This document shows positions 22,430 to 34,585 of a stretch of 64,000 nt of DNA, in pieces. The translations under genes and the position numbers were made by a program. The stretch spans positions 55,261,501 to 55,325,500 of the forward strand of contig NC_088918.1 of the NCBI RefSeq assembly GCF_963576675.1, given 5' to 3'. The notes beneath the pieces were generated by a model. That model made no database searches and was not told the DNA's origin. It was given only the letters and a program-made list of their open reading frames with translations. The stretch's first letter is position 1. Every line of letters starts with the position of its first letter. The stretch is from Euphorbia lathyris (taxonomy: Eukaryota > Streptophyta > Magnoliopsida > Malpighiales > Euphorbiaceae).

Positions 22430-24404
22430 AAAGGCAATCCCTTTTAAGCACTAGATAAAGTCTAATAAAAGGAAATCCGTAAGTTTATTTAAAGTGATTA
22501 TAAAGTGTTCATACAAGCATGAAGTGAGACAAAACTTTATAGTAAACTGATAAACATAAAATCACCCTAAGTCAAGTGATATGTTTGGGATTGACATATC
22601 ACTGTTGAGACTTGTATGTAACAATGTCTTCTGTCCGACAGAAAGCTGATCTCACAAGCTTCATATATACAGATATCTGGACAGTTACATAGATACGATG
22701 AAACGTTGTTCATTAGGATTGGGGATCCGATTTAAGATAACAGGATGGGTAGATTCATCCTTGTCACATGTTCATCTCATTGGTATTAATAGGTATAACT
22801 AATCCTCAGACTCAAAGGAATATTAATTGGTATTCTAGATTACGGAATGTGATGCTTTGACTCTGGTGTAACACGATCCTTAACAGAGATGACTCTGGGG
22901 TGTGAATAGTAGACGTTGGGTATCACAGGAAGTAATTGCGGAGTCGTTATATATTGGATTGAGCATTTATCACTCCCGATAAATGGGAGATACATCCATG
23001 GATCGCTTGTGGAAGACTCGACTCTAAATCCTTGCAAGGTGATAGCTTAATAGTTGAAATACAGATTTCACTTAACCTATCTATTTGAGTTGACTCGGCC
23101 TGTACAAGTAACACAAACGTCTCGCTATATGTGACTTGACATCACCCATAGTCATAAGATTCAGTTCAAGGATGTAGTTGATAAAGGATCGAATTATACT
23201 GTAACTAATACGGAAAGGTTAACGACAGAATCAACCTGTCTTCTTATAGCTCTGAGGGAATGATTACAGACTTGCTAATCACATACTCTGTACATCATTC
23301 CGTTATGCAAAGATTAAATATAATTCTTTGAAAATTAATTTAATAACGTTGCATACGGCTAGAAGCAATAAGAACCTAATGGATCACACATAAGACTTGG
23401 AACCTAAAAGAGAGATAGATGTTAATTAATTGATAGAAGCCCAATTGAGCCCAATAAGGCCCATGGACATAAGGGGGTCGAAATTCATGTAGTGATATAC
23501 ATGAATAATTAATTTGATTTTGTTAATCCTAATTAGATTAGGAATATGAATTAAATTAATTAAGAGATAATTAAGTTAGGAGTTTTAATTAGATTAATAT
23601 ACTCCTATTATTATCCAATAAGGTTATTATTATTATCCTTAATATATTAGATATATAGTGAGATAATAATTAGGAATTCTATTCCGAATGGAATTCCTAT
23701 TCAGTAACCTAATTCTATCTAACTAGGGATTAGATACAAGAGATTATAAATACCTCTTCCCTTGAGATTTTCGCAATCCAAGCAAGCCATACCCTACTTG
23801 TGATTTTCGAAATTCACCTAGTCCAAGAGAGAGAGAATTCGACACCCCTAGTTCGAGGACGAGATTTCTCTACGGCTTCGTTTGATCAATTAATTTTCAT
23901 CTATTTCTTTTATCCTTGATCTCGTGTTGATTAATTAGAGGCAATCTACTTTGGTTGCTATTCAACGGTTGATACTAAATTAATCTTCTCGTATTTTATT
24001 TCGTGTTTGGGAACTCGAAGAAGAAAAACAAACAAAAGGGAGAAATTCGTTTTACTACTCCTACTTCAGGCCAGTTCACGATTTCGCGGATTCCCGGAGA
24101 TTGAACCGTCGGATCGTCGCGATTTTTGGACAGGAGCTTCTAGACATATTCTGCCACGTTTCCACCGATGGGATTGTCGTTCAGAGGTCTGGAAGGTCTG
24201 TTTCGGATAGGGGCAGATTGGTAGACAGTTTCTATCTCTTTTGAAGTTGTTGGCACTTCGTTTGCAACGGTAGATAGAACTTCTAAAAGGTATTTCTTCT
24301 TATCCTTCTTTATATGAAATAACGGTTAACGGATCTTGTGGTTAAATGGAAATAGGTTAAAATTTTTATATTTCCGCTGCTATACCTTAGCCTAATTTCC
24401 AACA
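22430..24404 (+). repeat. Right part of an unclassified LTR, plus strand, split by the Athila-type insertion
   Basis: It ends in TTTCCAACA at 24404, exactly where the copia RT reading frame resumes. It has no ORF, but it has a convincing promoter (TATAAATA at 23745-23752) about 650 bp before the end, as U3/R/U5 would. Its 5' end is not in the window, so the Athila-type element must have inserted into it. The superfamily cannot be told without internal sequence. Confidence 0.6.
23745..23752 (+). promoter_or_regulatory. TATA box of the split LTR
   Basis: GATTATAAATACCTCTTCCC is the consensus plant LTR promoter arrangement. A leader with AAGCAAGCC follows about 35 bp on. Confidence 0.6.
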
Positions 24405-24678
24405 TGTCCGGCCTACTAGCAGTTAAGTAAAGTAGAGAACCAATCATACCTCGGTACAATCTGCTGTCTACTGACTTACTACTTTTGTTAGCGCAGAGGA
24501 CAGTGTCAGTGCCCATAGGGGTAGATATTGGCTTGCAATTTTCAATTTCATACTTCTTCAATATCTCCTTAGCATACTTAGTTTGACTGATGAAGATGCC
24601 ATTTTTCCCTTGTTTGATTTGAAGTCCAACGAAGAAGGTGAGTTCTCCCATCATTGACATTTCAAACTCAGTCTGCAT
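24405..24678 (-). pseudogene. copia reverse transcriptase, C-terminal piece
   Basis: It starts after a TAG at 24679-24681 that is in frame with the preceding RT piece. Motifs FEMSMMGELTFFVGLQIKQ, GIFISQTKYAKEILKKY and LYRGMIGSLLYLTASRP are typical of copia RT close to RNase H. The protein match ends at 24405; codons beyond it, down to 24310, come from the inserted LTR. Confidence 0.88.
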
Positions 24679-25068
24679 CTACTTACTAAATTCCTTGCAC
24701 ATTGACTCGTTAGTGGCACCAAAAATAATGTCATCAACATATATCTGAGCCAATAGGGTATCTTTACCCTTGCTCTTAATGAATAAGGTTGTATCAGATT
24801 TACCTCTGACATAATTTCTAGTCAGTAGGAAACTGGTCAGCCTCTCATACCAAGCATATGGTGCTTGCTTGAAACCATACAGAGCCTTTTTGAGTTTATA
24901 AACGTGGTTTGGAAACTTGGGATCCTCAAACCCTGGAGGCTGATTAACATAGACTTCCTCGTTTATAACTCCATTAAAGAATGCACTCTTAACATCCATT
25001 TGAAACAATTTAAAGTTCATATAACTTGCATAAGCACATAAAATTCTTATAGCCTCTAGCCTTGCCAC
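24679..25068 (-). pseudogene. copia reverse transcriptase, central piece
   Basis: RVT_2-type RT: MDVKSAFFNGVINEEVYVNQ, PPGF, VYKLKKALYGFKQAPYAWYE and the catalytic YVDD (about 24733-24744). In-frame stops bound it on both sides: TAG at about 25104 upstream, between GYS and QEG, and TAG at 24679. Both are explained by single substitutions. Confidence 0.9.
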
Positions 25069-25104
25069 TGGGGAGAAGGTCTCACCATAGTCAATACCTT
25101 CTTG

Positions 25105-26604
25105 CTAACTGTAGCCCTGAGCTACAAGTCTTGCTTTGTTTCTGACCACGTTCCCTTGTTCATCCATCTTGTTGCGAAAGACCCATCTTGTTCCTATGGT
25201 CTTCTGGCTTTTTGGTTTTGGCACTAAGTCCCATACTTCATTTCTTCTGAATTGATCAAGTTCTTCTTGCATTGTATTCATCCAGAACTCATCATACTCA
25301 GCCTCAGCAAAGTTCTTTGGTTCCTGAATTGAGACGAATGCTACGTTGCTGAGGTATCTCCTGAGTTGATTCCTTGTCATCAGGGTGTTCTCAGCGGCAT
25401 CAAGAATGGCACTCTTTGAGTGTCCTCTTGGTATTCTGATATCTTTTGGTAGATTGATGTCTTGTGCTGGTTGTGTTTCAACAATCTCTGCAGGTGTAGA
25501 TTGGTCAGTGAAAACAATTTGAGTTTCGCTTTTACCTTTGGTCAACCCTTGAGGCAATGACTCAGCGGCTGTTTCTTGGTCAGCGGGAGCTGAGTGGGGA
25601 TCATCCTCAGTCAGCTGCATGTTTCTTCCTGTAGGGTTAGTTTCATCGAACTCAACGTGTACTGACTCTTCTAAGACCTGAGTTCGTTTATTGAAAACTC
25701 TGTATGCTTTGCTATTAGTTGAGTAGCCTAAAAAGATAGCTTCATCAGCTTTTGAGTCAAACTTAGCTAGACTGTCTTTGGTATTTAAGATAAAACATTT
25801 ACAACCAAAGGCACGAAAGTATCCAATGTTGGGCTTTCGTCCTTTCCAAAGTTCGTAGGGGGTCTTCTTTAATATGGGTCTAACTAGAGCCCTATTAAGT
25901 ATGTAGCACGCTGTGTTGGCAGCTTCTCCCCAAAAGTACTTTGGAAGCCTATGCTCACTCAGCATTGTCCTGGCTATTTCAACCAAGGTTCTGTTCTTCC
26001 TTTCAACAACCCCATTTTGTTGAGGCGTTGTAGGAGCAGAAAAATTATGGTCAATGTCGTTGGCTTCACAGAATTCAACAAACTGTTGGTTCTTGAATTC
26101 TCCACCATTATCACTTCGGATGTGAGCTAACTTAAGGTCTTTATCATTTTCAAGTTTTCTTACTAAAGTTGAAAACGTCTCAAAGGTTTCATCATTGCTA
26201 CTCAGCAAGATGATCCAAGTGTACCGAGAAAAGTCATCTACAATGACCAAGGAAAATCTTCTACCACCCAAGCTTAGCGGCTGGACTGGACCGTAGAGAT
26301 CCAAGTGTAGTAACTCTAATGGACACTTAGTTGAGACAATGTTTTTATTATGAAAAGATTGTTTGGTTTGTTTTCCAGCTTGACAAGCGTGGCATAATTG
26401 ATCTTTTTCAAACTTAAGTTCTGGCAGTCCCTCAACCAATTGCTGTCTTGCTAATTTGGCCAGGGGGTCCATGCTTACATAACCAAGTCTCCTGTGCCAT
26501 AGCCAGGAATTTTCTTCCTTTGACACTAAGCATACAGTTTTTGAAAACTTCTTTTCTAAGTTCAGCATGAAGACATTATCAATACGAGGGGCAGTTAAAA
26601 TCAA
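25105..26604 (-). pseudogene. copia integrase and start of reverse transcriptase
   Basis: The GAG-pre-integrase domain holds the HHCC zinc finger (HRRLGYVS..., CHACQAGKQTKQ). The integrase core has Asp in LLHLDLYGPV, Asp in HIRSDNGGEF and Glu in QNGVVERKNRTL. A linker region of about 120 residues follows, then the RT start (FWMNTMQEELDQFRRNEVW, GTRWVFRNKMDEQGNVVRNK). A one-base frameshift near 26625 separates it from the protease. The ORF start at 26604 is therefore not a real initiation site. Confidence 0.9.
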
Positions 26605-26921
26605 CTCATTTGTTTTACCCTCAAATATTTACATCCAGTGTTATCAAATATAACTTTTCTCCCATTGTCACATAGCTGAGCTACGCTGAGTAAGTTATAT
26701 TTGAGTCCGCTGACTAGGGAGACTGACTCAATAGTAGGATTACCACCAACGGTTCTTGACCCTACTATCTTACCCTTTTGGTTGTCTCCAAAACTTACAC
26801 TTCCACCTCGTTTACGCACAAATGTGATGAACTGAGTTTCATCACCAGTCATATGCCTCGAGCATGCGCTGTCAATGTACCACATCTTTGACTTCTCAGC
26901 ACACCTCAGGCTTACCTGCAA
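26601..26921 (-). pseudogene. copia protease region
   Basis: WYIDSACSRHMTGDETQF is the copia aspartic protease active site (Asp-Ser-Ala). GSRTVGGNPTIESVSLVSGL and YNLLSVAQLCDNG follow and lead into the integrase region. The frame fails at about 26625 through a one-base indel. Confidence 0.85.
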
Positions 26922-26926
26922 TATAG

Positions 26927-28668
26927 CTAGTTGCTTTTAGGTACCCAATTCTTTTTGGGTCCTTGTTTGTTAGGTTCAACAAGTAAAGCATCATATTTCA
27001 TTTTATGACGACACACTTGGACAGTGTGTCCATTTTTCCCACAGAAGTCACAGCTGACCTTCCGTTTAGGATATCTCATTGACTGGTCAGCACCCCAGTG
27101 CTGAGCGTGCCAGCACACCTTTGTGGTGTGTCATTTCTTCCCACAGAAGTCACACTAGACATTCTGCTGAGGATTCCATCTCTGCTGACTAGTACTTCAG
27201 TACTGAGTGTTCAGAGGAATATTTCTTTTATTCGGAACCTTAAGTTGGTTCTGAATAGATGTAACATCCTTTTTCAGTTTCTTAGAATCTGATTGGACCT
27301 CAGAGACAAACTTTTGCATAATTTCTACATTACTATGCAAAGTTGAGTTATCCTGGAGAAGATATCAAAGGTCACTCAGCTTGACCTCCTCAATCTCGTC
27401 ACATCGCCTGCTGAGTGCTCTAACCTTTTTGTTACACTTTTTGACAAGTGTGTAGAGGTCACTCAGGGCATTAACCATTTCATTTCTGAGCAAGGGTAGT
27501 GATATTACCTCAGTTGAGTGTTCCTCATCGTCAGATGCAATGGAGGGGTCAGCATGCTCAGAAACACAAGGCTCAGCAAGCTCATCTGCCATGAAGCAGA
27601 TTTTTGCTGACTTAGTGGCATCGTCTCCTGATGATGATGACTCATCACTATCACTCCAGGTTGCCACCATTGCCTTCTTGCCGTTCTTCCTTTCCTTCCT
27701 CAAGGTAGGACAGCTTGATTTGATATGGCCAGTTTGATGACATTCAAAGCATGTAATGGGCTTTGAGCTGTCCTTCTTGTACTTGCTGTCGCTTGACTCA
27801 GCTTTGTACTTATCAAACTTATTGTAAGGCTTCTTGGAATATTTATCATTCTTTATGAACAGCCTTTTCATCTTTCTAGTGAACATTGCAATTTCTTCAT
27901 CATCTGTTGAGCTCCCATCAGTGGAGTCAGCTTTCATGACAATAGACTTTTGCTTCTTGTCTTCAGACTTTTCCTTCACCTCAAAATTCTTCATTGAGAT
28001 CTCATGGGTCAGCAACGAGCCAATGAGTTCATCATACTTGTAGGTGGTTAAGTCTTGAGCTTCCTCAACAGCAGTTTTCTTGGCTTGCCAGCTTTTAGGA
28101 AGACTCCTCAGTATCTTCTTGACTTGCTCTTCCTCAGTAAAGATCTTGCCAAGTCTCTTGAGCTCGTTGATAATGTTTGTGAACCTTGCGTTCATCTCAG
28201 AGATTCCTTCATCATCATTCATTTCAAAAAGCTCATACAACCTCATGTGCTGGTTCACCATGGACTCCTTCACTTTGTTGGTTCCTTCGTAGGTGACCTC
28301 CAGCTTCTTCCAGATCTCCTACGCTGACTCACATCCTGAAATTTTGTTGTACTCTGCAGCATCTAACGCACAGTGAAGCATGTTTATAGCCGAAACATGA
28401 TTTTATAGCTTTTTGAGATCATCATCTGTCCATTTAGTCTCAGCTTTAAACCGTTTGGCCGTCAATAGTTTCAACAGGAACAAATGGGCCTTGGACTATA
28501 GAAAGCCATGCACTCATATTTGTTGCCTGAATGAAATTTTTCATTCTGTTCTTCCAAAAGGTATAGTTAGACCCGAAGAACAGAGGAGGCCGAGTAATGG
28601 ACAGTCCCTCAGGTAAAATCTAAGTTGTCTAATTTCCTGGGAGGAAACGAGTGCTGTTCTCAGCCATG
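26927..28668 (-). pseudogene. copia gag (UBN2-type) with CCHC zinc knuckles
   Basis: The probable original ATG is at 28666-28668, shortly after the primer site. The first 130 codons carry several stops and shifts (still recognisable: FFGSNYTFWKNRMKNFI). The middle (28273-27365) is open for 302 codons and holds MVNQHMRLYELFEMNDDEGI, FTNIINELKRLGK and a knuckle CFECHQTGHIKSSC. Two more knuckles lie near 27155-27118 and 27060-27010 (CDFCGKNGHTVQVC). The late part is Ser/Asp-rich. This is the nucleocapsid protein of a SIRE-like element, no longer translatable as one chain. Confidence 0.85.
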
Positions 28669-28715
28669 GTGGGGATCAGCTCAAGATAGTTATATCTTGC
28701 TCAGTGAGCTGTTAA

Positions 28716-28727
28716 GCTCTGATACCA
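28716..28727 (-). other. Primer-binding site, tRNA-iMet type
   Basis: The minus strand reads TGGTATCAGAGC two bases after the LTR end. This is the classical copia site complementary to initiator tRNA-Met. Confidence 0.92.
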
Positions 28728-28729
28728 CT

Positions 28730-30074
28730 TGTTGGTCCCTTATAACGTGACAAGTTTAGTTCCAAGGGGGGGAGGGATAGGAACTATTTAAAATTTTGTC
28801 TGTTTAGGCTGACTTCTTTTCTAAAGAAAAGGTTTACACAACGGCGCTAAGTAATTCTAAGACACAAGCTTAGTCAACTTGTGACTAAGTCTGCTTCTTT
28901 ACTTGAGTCAGGAGATAGCACTTAGAGTCTATTCCTGAACTCAGCTTCTTAGTGCACTCAACTCAGCGTGAGTTTGTTACTTAGTCAGTTTTTATAGCAA
29001 GCAATATATGTAAAGGAGTTTAAGGTTAGAAATAAGTTACTCAACAGACTTATCCTGGTTCGGCCTCTCCGCCTATGTCCAGTCCCCGGAACTCGTTCCG
29101 AGCTTTTTGAATTCTCTACTGACCTCTTTAAAGGTAGAGCACCAAACCTTTTACAATAGAAGCTGAGTATACAAGAGTATCTTCCTCTATACCTCTACTC
29201 ACTCCTATATCTACCGCTGAGTACTATAACCGAGTACTCAGCCTCTCCTTTCTATTCTTCTAGAAATGATAAAGTGTTTGTCCTAAACAACAATTGCTAA
29301 GACACTTTAGATGATTGAAAATCACTCTAGACTTTTACACAATAATATGGAAATTGGTGTAAGGTTTTTGCTTTGCTTTTCTCACAAAACTTCGTGTATG
29401 AATTTGGACAGCGTTTCAGCTAATTGAAGATCTGCATCGAATGAAGCAATGAGAGGCCTATTTATAGTGACACTTGAGGCACAGGTAATTTCGAATTTCG
29501 AAATAACCGTTTGGAGGGAAACGGCTTCCTGTCGTTGTCACTCAGTACGCGCTCAGTGTCGTTGGCCAATGAGATTCTTGCATCTTCTGTCCACGGCAGT
29601 GCTCGGCAGCTTTTCGTCTGGCAAACAGAATGTTTCGACATTTTTGGCAAAGTCTTCCAGACAGCTTCCTGTGCCTTCTGAACTTTACCCAAAGTAGAAA
29701 TACTTTGTCTACAAGTTGGTTCTTGTCTGCCGCTGTCCTGACTGCTTGTCGCTTAACTCAGCAGCTTCCTCTTGAAGCTTTTGCTAGAAGGCTTCTCGAT
29801 CCTTCTTCATGCTGAGTCGTCGTTTTGCTTGATACGACTTCGTTTAGTCTTCTTGGGCTGTGAGGTCTTGATTATGTTGACTTGGGCTTGACTTCCACTC
29901 ATGGGCTTTTAGACTTTATATCTTAATGTCTTATAGATAAATAAACTCAACATTGAACAAACACATTAGTATAAATAAATCAAAGCATTTAAATTTAATG
30001 TGTTAGAATATTTTTTTATCAATTTACTTAAATAATTTTGTCAAATCAAAATCATGTGGAAATGTGTTTCAACA
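28730..30074 (-). repeat. 5' LTR of the SIRE-like copia element
   Basis: 1345 bp. On the plus strand it starts TGTTGGTCCC and ends TTTCAACA, giving inverted ends TGTTG. A second copy of its plus-strand start occurs at 63686. The base run after the start (G-rich, 28757-28773) and the TATA box at 29455-29467 fit U5 and U3 respectively. Confidence 0.85.
29455..29467 (-). promoter_or_regulatory. TATA box of the copia LTR
   Basis: The minus strand reads CTATAAATAGGCC, about 730 bp before the LTR end, a normal promoter position for a long SIRE-type LTR. Confidence 0.65.
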
Positions 30075-31142
30075 TTCTCAACTTTTTGAGTCTTTTCCTT
30101 GATTTTTGAGTTTTCCCAGTTCTAGGTGAGTAATTCTTAGCTTTCTTTCTTTAGTCCGTTTATTCGAAGTCCGATTTTAGAGTTTTCGTTGCTCAAAGTT
30201 CATAATTTCTACTTTTTGTTCTTCTTTTACACATGTTGCCTAGACATCTTCGTGACCTTATTTATATCCTTTCAAGTCCAGTTTAGTCCTAAATTTTGCT
30301 TTATTCTTATTCTAACATCCTGAATTTCATTTTACGCTTTCATTTTGCTGAACTCCGTGTTCGGAAACTCATTTTATATATATTTGTGCGTCTTGATTTC
30401 CTGTTTCAGTTTTCAAAAGTTTGTTTCTATTTAGTTTTTATGGCACAAAGTCAATTCAATCTAGAGTCGTCCTCTTACTTTATTTAACATCGTTTAGGTT
30501 CTCATACTTGATGTTCAATTCAAAATCATTTATCAATCCCGATCTAAACCCAAAATCCTCCAAGCATCCAATTCGTTCACCGTCAAATCAAAATTAAGCT
30601 TTCCTATTCAAGGCGTTCATATCAATGATCGTTCGTTCAGGACACTCTCACACTCAGGGAATGGAGACCAACTTCAACTCAAGATTTGTCGAAGCTAGCC
30701 ATTTAGTAGCTCTAAGTTTATCATTGCAAATTGCTTTTGATTCTATTTTTAGCATTTCAATTCCGTTATTTCATTTTCACATTCCAATTAATATATGGTT
30801 CATATCTTATTTTATCTTGATGAGAGGTATGTATTTACGATACGTAATTAATTATCAAATCATCAAGCATAATTTAGTCTCTTAAGTTTTTTTTGGATAC
30901 TGATATTTACCAGAATAATTTGCAGTTATTTGTAAAATATGTACAAGCCTTTGATTCGATTCGATCCTCATGTTGTTGTTGAGATCCTAAGTAAAATGAC
31001 AGTGTTTCTTTTAAAGCACAAACCGAAATGAGGCAATTTTTCTAAATTGGTCAAGGAAAAATTAGGAACATTTACAAATTAGAATTAGGAAAATTTACAC
31101 ACAAATTCATCTTTTAAAAATTATTTATAACTATGTCAAATC
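30075..31142. other. Non-coding AT-rich sequence
   Basis: No ORF over 90 codons has recognisable sequence. It is T-rich near 30100-30500. I see no repeat or motif that I can name. Confidence 0.4.
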
Positions 31143-31157
31143 ATAATTTTGGATTAT

Positions 31158-31346
31158 ATATTTTTTTGAAACAAATAGTAATTCATTCCTTAAATCAAAT
31201 CGGCAGAAATAGTCTCATGCAACCAATCCGGAGCAGAAAAAGATACAAACCCGTTAGTATTGGACAAGGCATGTCGTGCAACAACATGAGCTCCCCTGTT
31301 TGCTAGACGTGGAGAAAAAGACACTGAGTAATCGTGCCGTCTATTT
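31158..31346 (-). mobile_element. Dead-on-arrival LINE fragment with perfect target duplications
   Basis: The minus strand encodes the end of a plant LINE ORF2 RNase H: SPRLANRGAHVVARHALSN, then WLHETISADLI and a stop, followed by an A-rich tail. ATAATTTTGGATTAT flanks it on both sides (31143-31157 and 31347-31361). Only about 190 bp were copied, a typical severe 5' truncation. Confidence 0.88.
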
Positions 31347-31361
31347 ATAATTTTGGATTAT

Positions 31362-32475
31362 GTTAAACTAGTAAATTCAGTACTTTTAATATATTTTAAG
31401 GATTAGAATTATAAATTAGAAGTCTAGAATATATTTTATAGGGTTTATAATTTATGAATTGGAGTCTAGAATTTCTAAATTATGATGTAAAATAATACTA
31501 ATATATAGAGAATAATGACATATTAAGAATTAAGTTTAGTGATATGACTTAGTTTAGTGATATGATATTCATGTATCCGACCCCAAGAATTATTACTATT
31601 CTTGACATTTATGTAAAAAGCCCAAACTAGGCCCGTCAAAAGTGAAACTCAGCCCATTTAATGAAAATACAAGGTCCGGGATAAGTGAAATTCAGCCTAA
31701 TAGTAATACTAATAACAACTTCACATAACCGATGTATTTCACAAATCAACATCCATTGTTTTTCTTAGTTTAAATAAAATTTATATTTCATATTTTCTTT
31801 CGGTTAGAATTTATTAAAAGGTTTCTATGTTAATCTTCTATGCTAATTCATACATCTTATAATTACTATTAATTTCTATCTTTTTTGCACTTTTCATATT
31901 TTCACCAAATTAATCGTTGGATCTCCTTTAAAACAATACAACATCAGGTAACTGAAATCAAACAATACCTTCAACACCAAAGACATGGGATCTTTGCAAT
32001 ACTTTCTTGATTTAAATTTGCAAGAGCCAGTGCTGGTCTTCACATGTGTATTGATAGGTGAAAATAGTATATAGTAATTCGGAGTTTTTATTGATATTTG
32101 TAGCTCATATTGGTTGATCACTAGCCTTAAAATCTTATAAATACATGTTTATTGTGCAAATTGTTCTTGGACAGGGTTACCTGCTCGCTAGAGGTGTACT
32201 CATGTTCACTGGACATAAAGGAAAGCAATGATGATGATGAAAGTGTATCCAAATGGTCCTTTTTAATTAAGTCTATTCAGTCTAAATGTCCTACCACTAA
32301 ACTTGCATTATTTTGTAATTGAGTCGCAGTTGATTCTACTTAATCCTTAAACTAGGTAGTCATGATCTTGATTTATTTCTCTAATATATCCATGGCTTTT
32401 TTTTGTTCTTGTTTCAATGCTCTGTTCCTTCTGGTAGAATTACCTCGACCGAAGGAACGAGATCTCTAATACCAA
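31362..32475. other. Non-coding AT-rich sequence and relic leader of an LTR element
   Basis: Mostly unassignable. From about 32380 to 32475, read on the minus strand, a primer-site-like TGGTATTAGAG (32464-32474) is followed by a degraded ORF start, which fits an LTR retroelement whose LTR is the next entry. Confidence 0.4.
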
Positions 32476-32690
32476 TGTCAGAACTATAAGTTCTGAATTG
32501 CTAGATTTATTTAGGAAGAATTAAGAAGAAGAGATAATACCAAGAGAATTGAGAAAGGAATAGAAATTGTTGTCTTGATACTTACTAACGATAGAGATAA
32601 CAAGAACACCAAAATAAGTAAATTAACAAAATTGAAATAAGAAAATATCACCCATGGTCCTTCTAATTCTTGCGTCTCACATACATGACA
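32476..32690 (-). repeat. Short LTR relic
   Basis: On the plus strand it begins TGTCAGAACT and ends ATACATGACA, so TGTCA is inverted at the ends. A primer-site-like sequence abuts it at 32464-32474. The size is 215 bp. No second LTR was found and no TSD can be checked. Confidence 0.42.
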
Positions 32691-32879
32691 TAATTGTCCT
32701 AAAGACGCATGAATATGAAATAGGGGATCTCATCTCAGTTTTGTTTTGTTGACTTGTTGCGTTTGGGTTTGGTATTAAATTCATTTACAATTGGCTTGGG
32801 GTTGAAATTCTTGAATCAAATAACGACGGAGGGAGGCGGGAGTCATGAAGTGTGTGGGTTAAAAAGGGCAGTGTTTCAC

Positions 32880-33394
32880 TGAGATTTGGGCATGGGCTGG
32901 ACCGGATCGAGGTTGGGTTGGGTCTATCGGGCTTTTAATAAAACCTGACGAACTCAAACTCAGTCCAGCACAATCCGTAATAAATTGGGTCGGGCTCTGG
33001 TTCGGGCTGGACTCAGCCCTAAAATATAAATCTCAAACCCGTCCATCCAAACCCATCTATATATTTAAAAAAAAATACAATTAAAATGTCTAGTCCTAAT
33101 CTCCCACTGATTTATTTTATTTATTTTTATTAAAAACCTTTTGCAGTAACATATATATCTCTTTCTATTTATGGTTTCAACTTCAACTACCATAATTGCA
33201 AACTTATTAAGAAGCAATTTCACTATTTCTTTCTTGCATTACACCTTGATTTTGTAAACTATATAGAGAATGTTGTTGTTAAGAAGATTGCTAATATTTT
33301 TGACAATTGCATTAATGCTAAACAGACATTGAGTAGCTTCTTCGTCACATGAACCATGAAAATTTGAGTTGCTTTGTTGGTCAATACTTTTGCT

Positions 33395-33487
<93 letters not shown>

Positions 33488-33680
33488 GGCTGGGCCAATA
33501 GAAATTCATATAACCCAGTCCGTCCAGTTTCTGGCAGGTTTATACGGGTTTGGACTCGATCCGGACCTGACACAAATTTTATGTATTCAACCTCGGTTAA
33601 ATGGGTCTGGAGTTGGACGGACCGAACGGACTGGCCGGCCATGTTCAGGTCTAGGTTTCACCAGCGAGTATAAGCACCCC
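32880..33680. repeat. GGGCTGG/CGGGCC-rich degenerate transposon remnant
   Basis: Two GC-rich arms (32885-33060 and 33486-33660), rich in GGGCTGG, GGTCGGG and GGACCGG, flank an AT-rich middle with the long TA run. This composition is common in non-autonomous hAT-like elements, and the ends are only loosely inverted. The class is tentative. Confidence 0.3.
33400..33485. repeat. (TA)n microsatellite, about 86 bp
   Basis: An uninterrupted TA dinucleotide run. The ORFs that pass through it, with Ile-Tyr repeats, are artefacts. Confidence 0.97.
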
Positions 33681-33689
33681 ATTTTTCTT

Positions 33690-34585
33690 AGTTTGCTTAG
33701 TGATTTAGTTCTGAACCCATTACAATATATATAGAGAGACTGTAATGGCTACAAAATAAATGAGAAAAACCTTCGCGAAAACAAAGTTGTACCCATGTTT
33801 TATTCATGATTAATGATACATGAATATAGATAGCTCTAGTCGAGTCCCCACTCTTTTCATTGCATAAGAAAGACTTTTAGAAATTATTATTTATATATAT
33901 GTATGGAGTATTATAGATTCTTGAGCTATATATTGGAGTATCCCATAAGCAGAACCAAGTTGGGTATGTGAAGACACAACATTAAATCAACTTTTTTCTT
34001 TTCAAAGGCCATTCATTTTCATTCATTCGGAGACTGATGTGATGATAATGCTTATCACTTACACGTGTCTTCCATTCAATGGTTGAAAATTATTGATTTG
34101 GGTCCCATCTACTTTTCCAAAGAAAAGATCCTTAGGCCGACCCATTAAGTAGCTTGGTTTTTGGTGTCTCAATCCCACTTGATGCTTAGAATCCATAAAT
34201 GTGGGCTCTATACTCTATTCTATTTCACATCTATATGTTATGATCATCATTTTTTGACAGCCATATTTTTTTTTTTTTTTGAAAGAGACAACCATATTTT
34301 CTATTTTCTATGAACCACAAAAAAAATGGTTTTTATGGTCCTTTATTTCGCCAGAAAGAAACCCTTTTGGAAATTGATGATATATTTACACTTTTGAAAA
34401 TTAATTAATCGATTTTGCTGCTTTTAATCTTTAATTTTTTCATTTCCAACACATTCAACTTTTCATTTTTTATTTTTAGTTATATTAAATCATTGCATGT
34501 CGAATTAGTTAGTTGTTTACGTGAGTAAAGCTTTAAATAGTTGTTGGGTGTTAATCACGGTCCCTTCAATGCCTGAAACAAGAAG
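33690..34585. other. Non-coding AT-rich sequence
   Basis: No recognisable gene or repeat. Contains a T-run at 34267-34280. Confidence 0.4.

Larger units (their letters stand above)
24405..30074 (-). mobile_element. SIRE-like Ty1/copia retrotransposon, 3' part missing
   Basis: It reads on the minus strand: LTR 30074-28730, tRNA-iMet primer site, gag with CCHC knuckles, protease, integrase, then RT up to 24405. The integrase-before-RT order defines Ty1/copia. The RT stops in the middle of TASRPDM, at the junction with the inserted LTR, and the rest would lie left of the window. Many nonsense codons and frameshifts show it is old, consistent with being the base of the nest. Confidence 0.92.

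Noticed and set aside
22840..24210. Small ORFs in the split LTR
   Set aside because: No conserved sequence; LTRs are not expected to code.
33369..33734. ORFs with long Ile-Tyr repeats on both strands
   Set aside because: Translation of a TA microsatellite, not a protein gene.
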